From: Halichoerus grypus
Taxonomy: Eukaryota; Chordata; Mammalia; Carnivora; Phocidae
NCBI RefSeq assembly: GCF_964656455.1
Contig: NC_135718.1
Location: 52,977,008 to 53,041,007, forward strand
Length of the DNA stretch: 64,000 nucleotides
Direction: 5' to 3'
The notes beneath the pieces are model-generated. The model saw nothing but the letters and a program-made list of their open reading frames with translations, was not told the origin of the DNA and did not search any database. Position 1 is the stretch's first letter. The number at the start of each line of letters is the position of its first letter. The position numbers were made by a program, and so were the translations under genes. This document shows, one piece after another, positions 43,871 to 53,289 of the stretch.

Positions 43871-44530
43871 ATGAACACAATGATTTGTTTTTCTTAGGTT
43901 AGTGGGGAGGGAGGGTCCTCTGAGAAAAAATGGAGGAAATAGTTGTTTCGCTTACTTCACAACTTAACCCAGTGAGAGTTCTGTTTGCGCCTTTTGTTTC
44001 CATGGTTGAGCCTTTTTCACAGCTCTTCGAAGGAAACTCTTGAAGAGGAATTTTTTATTTGAAAGTCCTCTGGTATCATAATCAAAATATTTTTATTCTA
44101 TTTCTATAGCAAGAGAGAAGATCCGTTTCCATCCTCACTTCTGACAGTAACATCGTCGGAGAAAAACACGTTATTAGTAGCTTAGGGGCTAAACTCTCCC
44201 ACAGTGTTACTTTGCAAAGAGAACAGCTGAAAAACCCACAGTAGAGGAAGTGGTGAGGTTTCTAAATTCAAAAAAGCTTCAAGGTCAGGAAATAGAGAAA
44301 TTTTACTAGAAGCCTAAACCTAAATACAGTTCAAAAGGAGTAATTCCCAACTCACCGTAGTCCAGTTTTCTTTTCACTGACTCCTTTATGCTTAGTCAAC
44401 ACGTAAACGGGTACCAACGAAGTGGCAGTAGGCACAAAAAATTCAATTTAACAGACTTTTTTGTGTACACTCATGTGCGTTGGAAAGAGAGGAGCAGAGG
44501 AAAAGGCGGAGAGCTTCTGGGATTCCTCCC
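43871..44530. other. Unassigned stretch upstream of CpG-rich segment
   Basis: Single-copy-looking sequence with no recognised repeat. It could be proximal promoter of the putative gene to its right. Confidence 0.4.
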
Positions 44531-44552
44531 GCTTTCCCGCCTTAACATTGAG

Positions 44553-44670
44553 GGGGCGGGGCCCGAGGCCGGGGCGGGGCCCGAGGCCGGGGCGGGGCCC
44601 GAGGCCGGGGCGGGGCCCGAGGCCGGGGCGGGGCCCGAGGCCGGGGCGGGGCCCGAGGCCGGGGCGGGGC
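44553..44670. repeat. 18 bp GC-rich minisatellite, six perfect copies
   Basis: Unit GGGGCGGGGCCCGAGGCC repeats exactly from 44,553 to 44,660, with a 10-base partial copy. Each unit holds an SP1-type GC box (GGGGCGGGGC). Because 18 is a multiple of three, all frames stay open, which explains the 70-110 codon open frames over it. These are not treated as genes. Confidence 0.97.
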
Positions 44671-44759
44671 GGGTTCTCCGTGCCCCTCTCACACGTATTT
44701 CGCCACTATCCCAACAGGCCTAGCGGCTAGGAGAGTCACGTGAGGGTGGGCGGTGTAGG

Positions 44760-44850
44760 TGGAGCGTTTTCTCCGCTGGTTTTTCATCTCTATGATTATC
44801 AGAGGCGGGCGGCGTTGACTCCAGAGAACTGGCAGCTCTAGTGTGGACAG
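44760..44850 (+). other. Possible non-coding first exon
   Basis: Sequence ends AGTGTGGACAG followed by GTGAGT at 44,851, a near-perfect splice donor inside the CpG-rich segment. The transcription start is not determined. No long frame with a good start ends here, so it would be 5' UTR. Confidence 0.4.
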
Positions 44851-45204
44851 GTGAGTCCTGGGCTCTGAAGGATGTGAAGGGACAGCCATTTAGGGAGGGC
44901 GACAGGGAAGGCAGGGCGAAGCAGCTTAAGGGATCTGACCTCCGGGACCGCCCGTTTGTCGGCTCTGGGATCAGGCGACTTCTCAGGTCTGGTGGCATAG
45001 CTGTCTTCCCTCTTGCGCTCAGCTCAGGGGCCTGAGAGGAGTCCTTAGTCGTGTCTGCTTCCAGTCCTCCGCTTTCCTTCGGCTCACCTCGTCCCATTTC
45101 GCTGTCCCGGGAGATCTGCCAGTGCCGAGTTCCCAACCGCAAGGTTCACTTGGGCGCCGTCGTCTCTCGCTTCTCGGACAAGCAGGAGACGCACAGGTAT
45201 ATTT

Positions 45205-45905
45205 GACTGGTTCAGCTGGGATTTGTGGATGTGGGTGGAATTGGGTGATGGAGTTTACACTTAGATCTCTAATGGGTAGAAATATTAATCATTAAATCGA
45301 AAAAAAGAAGTAGAAAATCAGTGGGGACCCGAAGGAGCAAAACAAGTGCAGCCTTCTTGGACTATTTAGTTTTTATCTTTTCCAGTGTCTTCCTGTTCTC
45401 AGTCTCACTCAAGTTTCCTTCACCATTCCATCCTGGCCCACCATAGGATGTTTTGAGAATGAGCCGAGTGTTAACTCTGTGCGAATGTTGAGAGAAGAGT
45501 TTAAAACCGGCTGTTCTTTAAGTTGCTGTCTCTGCGATCTTACGGTTTTCTTTTACTTCCCTTTCAGATGCCTAAAAAGTATTGTAGGTATTTGTAAATA
45601 TAAGCAGAATAACCATTTTGTGGCTAAGGGACTAGAGTAAAATATTCCCCCTGTCGTATCTGGAAAGACCATTTTCTTTGTTACTTTTATAAATGTTTTT
45701 ATTTCAGTTTTTAAGGTGGTTTGGATATACCTTTGTTTATGTTAAAGTGTTCCTTGGGGTCATGTGTGCAAGTGATCTAGCAGTAGAAGAAAGGAGTTTG
45801 CAGACAAAGTGTACCGATTTGGGGTTTGATAGATGTGGGAGAGTTAAGGTTTAGAGTTAAGTTAAACCATATGACTAATTAATAAAACGTCCACATCTTG
45901 AGGCA
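45205..45905. other. Unassigned stretch right of CpG-rich segment
   Basis: No repeat recognised. If the promoter fires rightward, this is the start of intron 1. Confidence 0.4.
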
Positions 45906-45909
45906 TAGC

Positions 45910-46315
45910 TATTGCCCAGGATGACAAACAAGCTGTCTTTCTGGAGTTGCTGGAGGGAGGTGGGTAGGGGATGGGCAAGATGGGTGATGGGTATTACAGA
46001 GGGCACTTATTATGATGAGGACTGGGTGTTGTATGTAAGTGATGAATCACTGAATTCTACTCCTGAAACCAATACTATACTGTATGTTAACTAACTAGAT
46101 TTTATTTTTTTTTAAAGATTTTATTTATTTATTTGACAGAGACACAGAGGGAACACAAGCAAGGGGAGTGGGAGAGGGAGAAGCAGGCTTCCCGCTGAGC
46201 AGGGGCTCGATCCTGGGACTCTGGGATCATGACTTGAGCTGAGGGCAGATGCTTAATGACTGAGCCACCCAGGCACCCCAACTAACTAGATTTTAAATAA
46301 AAATTGGGAGGAAAA
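45910..46315 (+). mobile_element. Carnivore L1, 3' end only, with SINE
   Basis: GATGGGTATTACAGAGGGCAC, GACTGGGTGTTGTATGTAAGTGATGAATCACTG, CTACTCCTGAAACCAATAC and TTTTAAATAAAAATTGGG are the typical carnivore L1 3' UTR end. 5'-truncated and non-coding. Confidence 0.88.
46105..46279 (-). repeat. Type A Can-SINE in L1 tail
   Basis: TSD AACTAACTAGATTTTA at 46,089-46,104 and 46,280-46,295. Slightly shortened near the B-box. Confidence 0.95.
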
Positions 46316-46319
46316 AAAA

Positions 46320-46723
46320 GAACATCACTCTGGCCATCTGATTATGTCAAGAAAATGTCATTGGCGCCTTCTGAATGTCCTTACTGAAGATTATAAAACG
46401 CAGAGTAATACTTACAAAAAGAGAAGATTCAGGAGTAGGTTCTGAGCTTAGGAAGAAAGGGAAAGAGTGATAGAAGCTAACAAAAGCAAGAGAATAAAAG
46501 CATGTATTGCTGTCTTCCTTTGTAATTTATAGACTATTTACTGTATTCAGTAGACCTTTTACATTCTCAGAGACTGTCCTATATTTAAGAAGAAACAGTG
46601 GTATGTAACTTCTCCCATAATGCAATATTACGTAAAATAATTATAACTAAAAGATTTAACTGATCCTTCAGGTCTTATATTATTTAGAGTTATAGGACTA
46701 AAGTAATTGATAAAGTTATTAAA
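46320..46723. other. Unassigned stretch
   Basis: AT-rich. Nothing recognised. Confidence 0.35.
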
Positions 46724-46740
46724 CCTAATTTGGTCACTTT

Positions 46741-46894
46741 CTTTCTTTTTTTTTTTTTTTTAAAGTAGGCTCCCCGCCTATCATGGAGCCCAGCTCGGGG
46801 CTTGAACTCAGGACCCTGAGATCAAGACCTGAGCTCAAGACCTGAGCTGAGCTCAAGAGTCAGAAGCCTAACCGACTGAGTCACCCAGGTGCCC
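46741..46894 (-). repeat. Type D Can-SINE with internal duplication
   Basis: TSD CCTAATTTGGTCACTTT at 46,724-46,740 and 46,895-46,911. GAGCTCAAGACCTGAG-like wording is repeated in tandem at about 46,830-46,858. Confidence 0.93.
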
Positions 46895-47022
46895 CCTAAT
46901 TTGGTCACTTTTAATCTTTAGTTTTAGTGAGTAATTTTTATAGTGGCTGTAAAACTTGCTGAAATGTTAACCAATTTTTTCCATATAGAATTGTTTCATA
47001 TATTCCTTTTAAAAAGAGAAAC

Positions 47023-47211
47023 TTTTTTTTTAAAGATTTTATTTATTTGACAGAGACACAGCGAGAGAGGGAACACAAGCAGGGGGAATGGGAGAGGGAG
47101 AAACAGGCTTCCCATGGAGCAGGGAGCCCAACACAGGGCTCGATCCCAGGACCCCAGGATCATGACCTGAGCCGAAGGCAGACGCCTAACGACTGAGCCA
47201 CCCAGGCACCC
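47023..47211 (-). repeat. Type A Can-SINE
   Basis: Complete copy. GAGAAACT and GAGAACCA flanks are a weak TSD. Confidence 0.93.
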
Positions 47212-47560
47212 TGAGAACCATTTTTTTTAAGAGAACCAATTTTTTTTTTTAAAGTTTTACTCACAACCCCCCCCACTCAAAACAAAAAATGGCTTGTTTT
47301 TGTGCCAAGAGAAAAAGTTGATTCTTTTAAAATAGATTTTCTCTACACTTTGAAAATTATGATAAAATTGTTAATGCTTTTAAGACATTAAATATTGGTA
47401 TCTGAGCATATTTGAGAAGAAAACAGGCAGTATTTTTTAATGTTTTATATTTCCTATTATAGAAGTGTATGTGCCTGTTTTTGAAAAATGGAAACATTAT
47501 GGAAAATACAACATTGAAAGTCGATGTTTCCTGCCTGAAACAGCTTAAAAAGGCAGATGA
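47212..47560. other. Unassigned stretch
   Basis: It holds a short frame from ATG at 47,499 (28 codons) after an acceptor-like CCTATTATAG (ends 47,462), discussed as a weak exon candidate. No donor is visible. Confidence 0.3.
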
Positions 47561-48354
47561 AATATACAGAACAGTGGTTTCCTAGATTTTGGACATTGTA
47601 CAGCAAAGGGAAGTGATCCCTGAGAGATGGGAAACAAAGGAGGTGAGTTCTGTGACTGCTCTGGTTTGCTGTCTGGAAAGTTTCCCGGCTATGGGGGATC
47701 CCATCCAGAGAGCACAGTGGTCTCCTTGAATTGAGTCAGTCTGGGGAGGTCAAGGCAGGTGGAGTTTGCAGAGCAGAATACTAGAGATGAGAAAGCTAAA
47801 AGGAGACTTCCACTCAAGTATTCAGCTGAGAACTATGATCAGTGCATACATGTGAGGAAACGACTGAAGTTAGGAAAAGAACCACTTGAAAAGAATAGTG
47901 AACAGTACTCGGAGTTTCTGCAGAGGCAGAAATCGTGTTCTTTCCTACCAGCCAGAGTGGAAAATGTCTTAACAGGTCATCATGTAGACTACTCACGAGG
48001 GCTTTGTCTTAGTAGTGGGATAAAATTCAGAGCTCCAGCCCAACCTAGAAAGCTTAAATGCCAGACCTGAAAGGGTCAGACTGTTTCCAAGAAACTTAAT
48101 TATGTCCCAGAACTAAGCTCAAGAATAGATATTGGAATACAACATAACCAACACCCAACAAGGTAGAATTCACAGTGTCTGGCATGCAATCAGAAATACT
48201 AAGCATACAAAGGAGCAGGAAAATATGACTGACTTATGATGACAAGAAAAAAAAGTCAAAACCAAAACAAGTGACAGGTGATAGAATTAGTAGAGAGGGA
48301 TATTAAAACAGTTTTTATAATTATATTTCATATGCTTAAGAAACTAGAAGAAAG

Positions 48355-48558
48355 GGCGCCTGGGTGGCTCAGTTGGTTGGGCGACTGCCTTCAGCTCAGG
48401 TCATGATCCTGGAGTCCCGGGATCGAGTCCCACATCGGGCTCCCTGCTCGGTGGGGAGTCTGCTTCTCCCTCTCCCGCTCCCCCCTCTCGTGCTCACTCT
48501 CTCTCTCTCAAATAAATAAATAAAATCTTAAAAAAAAATAGAGAAATATTAAAAAAAA
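48355..48558 (+). repeat. Type B Can-SINE
   Basis: TSD AAGAAACTAGAAGAAAG at 48,338-48,354 and 48,559-48,575. Confidence 0.95.
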
Positions 48559-48578
48559 AAGAAACTAGAAGAAAGATT

Positions 48579-48989
48579 AAAAGAATTTTTTTTTTTTTGA
48601 GAGAGCATGTAGGAGCAGGGGGTGGTGGGGGAGGGACAGAGGGAGAGGGAAAAAATCTCAAGCATGCTTAGTGCAGGGCCTTACTTGGGGCTTGATCTCA
48701 GGACCGCCCCCCCCTTTTTTAAGATTTTATTTGTTAGAGAGCACGCGCAAGCGCACACAAGCAGGGGGAGCGGCAGACAGAGGCAGAGGGAGAAGCAGTC
48801 TCCCTGCTGAGCATGGAGCCCGATGTGGGACTCGATCCCAGGATCCTGGGATCATGACCTGAGCCGAAGGCAGACGCTTAACCGACTGAGCCACCCAGGC
48901 ACCCTCAATCTCAGGACCTTTATTAGATCATAACCTGAGCTGAAATTAAGAGTCAGACACTTAACCAACTGAGCCCCCCAGGTGCTCCC
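48579..48989 (-). repeat. Type C Can-SINE (outer)
   Basis: TSD AGAAAGATT at 48,570-48,578 and 48,990-48,998. Its middle is opened by another SINE. Confidence 0.9.
48706..48907 (-). repeat. Type B Can-SINE (inner)
   Basis: TSD ATCTCAGGACC at 48,695-48,705 and 48,908-48,918, which is the host SINE's B-box region. Confidence 0.93.
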
Positions 48990-49042
48990 AGAAAGATTGA
49001 GTATGTTAAATAGAAACATGAAGATAAAAAAAGACCAAAATG

Positions 49043-49152
49043 TAGTGGGGGAGGTTGTGCATGTGCAGGGATAGGGGGTATGTGGGAACTCCTTGTACCT
49101 TATACTCAGTTTTGTTGTGAACCTAAAACTGCTCTAAAAAATAAATTTTACT
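49043..49152 (+). mobile_element. 5'-truncated L1 3' end
   Basis: TATGTGGGAACTCCTTGTACC and GTTGTGAACCTAAAACTGCTC, then TAAAAAATAAATTT, is an L1 3' terminus of about 110 bp. TSD AAAAAGACCAAAATG at 49,028-49,042 and 49,306-49,320, with a SINE lodged in its tail. Confidence 0.82.
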
Positions 49153-49305
49153 GGGGTGCCTGGGTGGCTCATTCAATTAAGCGTCTGCTTTCGGCTTGGG
49201 GCACGATCCCAGGACCCTGGGATTGTGCCCTGCATCTCTCCTCCTGCTCATGCTCTCTCTCTTAAATAATTAAAATATTTAAAAAAAATAAAATTAATTA
49301 AAAAG
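49153..49305 (+). repeat. Short Can-SINE in L1 tail
   Basis: Head GGGGTGCCTGGGTGGCTCAT. The CT region is shortened. The tail is A/T mixed and merges with the L1 tail. Confidence 0.88.
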
Positions 49306-49446
49306 AAAAAGACCAAAATGGAACTTTTGGAGATGGAAACTATAATGTCTGAGATGAAAAAATACACCAGGTGGGATTAATGGCAGATTAGACATTAGGG
49401 GAGAAAATTATGCCAAAGCTCATAAAATAATCTATGAAGAGTTCTT

Positions 49447-49646
49447 TTTTTTTTTTTTTTAAAGATTTTTATTTATTTATTTGACAGAGACACAGCGAGA
49501 GAGGGAACACAAGCAGGGGGAGTGGGAGAGGGAGAAGCAGGCTTCCCGTGGAGCAGGGAGCCTGATGTGGGGCTCGATCCCAGGACGCTGGGATCATGAC
49601 CTGAGCCAAAGGCAGACACCCAACGACTGAGCCACCCAGGCGCCCC
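49447..49646 (-). repeat. Type A Can-SINE
   Basis: TSD AATCTATGAAGAGTTCTT at 49,429-49,446 and 49,647-49,664. Confidence 0.95.
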
Positions 49647-49691
49647 AATCTATGAAGAGTTCTTAATTTGAATTTGATTATGCTTTTATTT

Positions 49692-49892
49692 TCTTTAAAG
49701 ATTTATTTATTTTTGAGAGAGCAAGGGAGCAAGTGGGTGGAGGGGCAGAGGGAGAGGGAGAGAGAGAATCTCCAGCAGACTCCCTGCTGAGTACAGAGCT
49801 TGACATGGAGCTCGATCTCATGACCCTGAGATTATGACCTGAGCTGAAACCAAGAGTCAGACGCTTAACTGACTGAACCACCCAGGTGCCCC
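49692..49892 (-). repeat. Type C Can-SINE
   Basis: AATCTCCAGCAGACTCC core. Flanks GATTATGCTTTT and GAATCAAGCTTTT are a decayed TSD. Confidence 0.9.
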
Positions 49893-50019
49893 TCGAATCA
49901 AGCTTTTAGATGTAACTTGAGTATATAGGAAATAAAGGGACTGGAGAAACATTTAGACCATACTAGGAGGAAGCAACTAGATAAATCCAGAATTTGAGAA
50001 ATGATGCAATATAGTTGCT

Positions 50020-51185
50020 CTGTTCTCCTTTTATTCCTCCCCGACCCATCACTGGCATCATCAATCTACTTTCCATTTTTATGAATTTCACTACTGTCAT
50101 ATAAATGGAATCTTAAATTATTTGTCTTTTTGTGACTGGGTTACTTCACGTAATGTCTTTAAGATTGATCCATTTTGTAGGATGTATCAGAATTTCCTTC
50201 CTTTTTTAAAAAATTGTTTTTGTTGTGGTAGAATACACAATATAAAATTAACCATCTTAACCATTTTTAAGCGTAGAATTCAGTGGTATTAAGTACATTC
50301 AGATTCTTGTGATACCATCACCAACATCTATCTCCAGAACTTGCAAACATATATTAAATACATCTATTAAGTAGTAACTGTTTATTACCACTTCTGCCCC
50401 CCACTCCCCCCCCGGGCCCTGGTAGCCATGATTCTGCTTTCTGCCTCTGTGATTTTGACTACTCTAGGTACCTCATACAAGTGGAATCATACAGTGTTTA
50501 TTTTGTTGAAACTGACTTTTTTTTTTTACTTCGCATAATGTTCTCAAGATTCATCCATGTTGTATCGTTTATCAGAATTTCCTACCTTTTAATGGTTGAA
50601 TAATATTCCATTGTATGTATAAACCATATTTTGTTTATCCATTCATCTCTTGAAGGGCACTTGGGTTGCTTCCACTTTTTGGTTATTGTGAATAATGGTG
50701 CTATGACGGGTGCCTCGGTGGCTTGGTCGGTTGAGTGTCTGACGCTTGGTTTTGGCTGGGGTCATGCATGATCTTGGGGTCGTGGGATCGAGCCCCATGT
50801 TGAGCCCTGTGTTGGGCTCCCTGCTCAGTGGGGAGTATGCTCGAGGTGCTCTCTCTCGCTCTCTTCCCCTCCCCAAACCCACATGTTCTCTCTCTCTCTC
50901 TCCCTCTTTCTCTCTAAATAAAATAAAATAAAAATAAAAATAATAATGCTGCTTTAGTATGGGTGTGCAAATATCCCTTCAAAGTCTCTGCTTTCAGTTC
51001 CTTTGGATATATTCTCCAAAGTAGAATTGCTGGATCATATGGTAATTCTATGTTCAATTTTTTGAGGAACTGCCATACTGTTTTCCATAGCAGCTGCACC
51101 ATTTTATATTCCCATCAACGGTGTACAAAGATTCCAATTTCTCTAATACTTGTTTTTTCTGTTCATTTCCTTGATTAGAATGGCA
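50020..51185 (-). mobile_element. L1 3' UTR and ORF2 end with a SINE
   Basis: Reverse L1: GTAGAATACACAATATAAAATTAACCATCTTAACC, CAAGTGGAATCATACAGTG, GTTGAATAATATTCCATTGTATG and TAGAATTGCTGGATCATATGGTAATTC, then CCATAGCAGCTGCACCATTTTATATTCCC. The SINE at 50.7 kb splits it. Inactive. Confidence 0.85.
50703..50941 (+). repeat. Type C Can-SINE
   Basis: TSD AATAATGGTGCT (50,691-50,702) and AATAATGCTGCT (50,942-50,953). It includes a duplicated GAGCCCYRTGTTG block. Confidence 0.92.
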
Positions 51186-51339
51186 AGATTTATGGTTAGA
51201 GTCTTACTTTGCATCTTGATTGTTTGCATTAAAAGAAAGATATTTAGGTGTAATATATTTATATAATGTCTTAGGGAAATTTATGTTACATAATACAGTT
51301 TTTATTTGAATTATCACCATCAGCAGCATCCTGTTGTTA

Positions 51340-51770
51340 ACTTCCAAATATTTATTCATAATTTACTGTGTTAGACACTGTGTTCAACTTTATACAAGCA
51401 TTTTCTCATTTAATCCTCCTCGTAGTCATTTGCAGTAAGTGCTATTATCCCTGTTTTATGGAAGCATAAAATTGCCAAGTCAGGAATCAAACACAAATCT
51501 GACTGACTTCAAGATTAATGGCCAGGGGCGCCTGGGTGGCTCAGTCGTTAAGCGTCTGCCTTCGGCTCAGGTCATGATCCCAGGGTTCTGGGATCGAGCC
51601 CCACATCGGGCTCCCTGCTCGGCGGGAAGCCTGCTTCTCTCTCTCCCACTTACCCTGCTTGTGTTCTCTCTCTGGCTGTCTCTCCCTGTCAAATAAATAA
51701 ATAAAATCTTTAAAAAAAAAAAAAAAAGATTAATGGCCAGTAAGAGGTCAAGTTAGTAAGTTCTAGTATC
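51340..51770 (-). repeat. MIR element split by a SINE
   Basis: CAAATATTTATTCATAATTTACTGTGTTAGACAC, CATTTTCTCATTTAATCCTCC and TTATCCCTGTTTTATGGAAGC follow reverse MIR order. The right limit is uncertain. Confidence 0.6.
51526..51725 (+). repeat. Type A Can-SINE
   Basis: TSD AAGATTAATGGCCAG at 51,511-51,525 and 51,726-51,740. Confidence 0.96.
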
Positions 51771-51799
51771 TAGAATTAATGAATTAGCTAGATTACCTT

Positions 51800-52005
51800 T
51801 TTTTTATTTTTTAAGATTTTATTTATTTATTTGACAGAGACACAGCGAGAGAGGGAACACAAGCAGGGGAGCGGGAGAGGGAGAAGCAGGCTTCCCGCTG
51901 AGCAGGGAGCCTGATGTGGGGCGATGTGGGGCTCGATCCCAGGACCCTGGGATCATGACCTGAGCCGAAGGCAGACGTTTAACGACTGAGCCACCCAGGC
52001 GCCCC
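51800..52005 (-). repeat. Type A Can-SINE with a 10 bp duplication
   Basis: TSD TTAGCTAGATTACCTT at 51,784-51,799 and 52,006-52,021. GATGTGGGGC occurs twice in tandem at about 51,912-51,931. It faces the + SINE only 75 bp away. Confidence 0.96.
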
Positions 52006-52029
52006 TTAGCTAGATTACCTTGATACAAC

Positions 52030-53046
52030 TTTCTGGTCCTCAGCTTATAAAAACAAAAGAGAACAAAACAAAATACACAACAACAATACAAACTTACCTA
52101 CATGTTCAGTAAAGCTTTAATTTGTGAGCTAATTTTGCTAATTAAATCCTAAAGTTGAAAATAACATCTTCAAGTAAGCAAAGGAAAATCTTAAAAAAAA
52201 AAAAAAAAAAAGTACCTGGGGAATAGAAATTGGAATAAAGATAAAAAAGGTAGGACAGTATACAGTGAAATATCTAATATTGCTGTCAGCCTAGCAGGTT
52301 GATTTCTAGAGAGAACATAAATACAGACAGATTGTTATAAAGGAGTATCTATAAAGATGTCTGTTGCTGTGAAGACTAAAAAAAAGTTCCACTGAAATTG
52401 TTATTTATGTAGAAAGAGACTTCCTTTGGCAGAAATATATATTATTCTTGCACATTGGTCCATAGCACTGATCAATTCTTTGCTGTTGAACGGGACTCTG
52501 AGTAACATATCATGGACCCACAGTTGAGTTCTGACATGGAATTATTGTTCATTTTAATCCTGGTGCCCCATTTTCCATATCTGAAAATCAAATATAGTGC
52601 AAATGAGAGATATTCATTGGAGCTCTTATAAAATATAGAGTTCTGTGCAAACAAGGTGACATGGTTATCAAATATTGATTCCTTTGTTCTGTCTTCACAT
52701 ATCATTTCTATATCACAGGAGGATTTAGAGCTTTTAATTTAATAGGGAAGCCTGTAAAGTATCCTAACTCCGGGTTCTATAGTGCTTGTAATGTACTATT
52801 GTTGATCAAAGTTTTATATTTTCCTTATTTAAAAAACATTTGCTCTTTCTGCAGTCAGTCTCAGACTTTTGTAGAGTTAGGCTTAGTCAACTGGTACTTT
52901 TATGATACGTTTCCATGTTAAAGCTTTATGGACAAAGCAAACAGACTTAGCTAATTAACAAATTACAAATAGGGACATGGTTTCAATAGACCATTTAGGT
53001 TTATGCTGTTGTATGATTAGATTAACTCAACCTAATAACAGCTTAT
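52030..53046. other. Unassigned AT-rich stretch
   Basis: About 1 kb. An A run of about 20 bases (from about 52,192) is the only simple feature. No gene or repeat recognised. Confidence 0.4.
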
Positions 53047-53062
53047 TGAATGGTTGAGTGTC

Positions 53063-53270
53063 TCTTTTTTTTTTTTTTAAAGATTTATTTATTTATTTGA
53101 CAGAGAGAAACAGCCAGAGACGGAACATAAGCAGAGGGAGTGGGAGTGGGAGAGGGAGAAGCAGGCTTCCTGCTGAGCAGGGAGCCTGATGTAGGGCTCC
53201 ATCCCAGGACCCTGGGATCATGACCTAAGCTGAAGGCAGACGCTTAAGGACTGAGCCACCCAGGCACCCC
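53063..53270 (-). repeat. Type A Can-SINE
   Basis: TSD TGAATGGTTGAGTGTC at 53,047-53,062 and 53,271-53,286. Confidence 0.95.
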
Positions 53271-53289
53271 TGAATGGTTGAGTGTCATT

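Larger units (their letters stand above)
44530..45200 (+). promoter_or_regulatory. CpG-island promoter, putative gene start
   Basis: The only long stretch that is GC-rich, CpG-rich and free of SINEs. It holds GC boxes in the 18 bp repeat, a CACGTG E-box (44,737-44,742, in GTCACGTGAG), and two + strand donor-like sites at 44,851 and 45,197. There is no obvious TATA box near the donors. Such islands usually mark broadly expressed promoters. The gene, if any, is not recognised, and transcription could also run to the left. Confidence 0.7.
47560..49990 (+). mobile_element. HAL1/L1-type 5' part and ORF1 region with nested repeats
   Basis: CTAGATTTTGGACATTGTACAGC and GTGATCCCTGAGAGATGGGAAAC, then GTGTCTGGCATGCAATCAG and GGAGCAGGAAAATATGAC, then GATAGAATTAGTAGAGAGGGATATTAAAACAG, then CTATAATGTCTGAGATGAAAAA and GGCAGATTAGACATT, run in the order of an L1/HAL1 leader and ORF1. 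The frame is broken. A 103-codon frame at 47,759-48,070 belongs to this element. Confidence 0.75.

Noticed and set aside
44388..44730. Open frames of 70-111 codons across the GC-rich repeat, coding GPEAGA- or PGRGPR-type repeats
   Set aside because: An 18 bp unit without stops keeps all frames open on both strands. There is no conserved domain and the region is promoter-like, so these are by-products of the minisatellite.
44720..45142. 140-codon reverse-strand open frame in the CpG-rich segment
   Set aside because: High GC content lowers stop frequency. Composition is low in hydrophobic residues, with no recognisable domain and no splice context. It overlaps the putative first exon on the other strand.
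47759..48070. 103-codon frame on the + strand
   Set aside because: It lies inside sequence with L1/HAL1 leader/ORF1 wording, so it is a repeat-derived frame.
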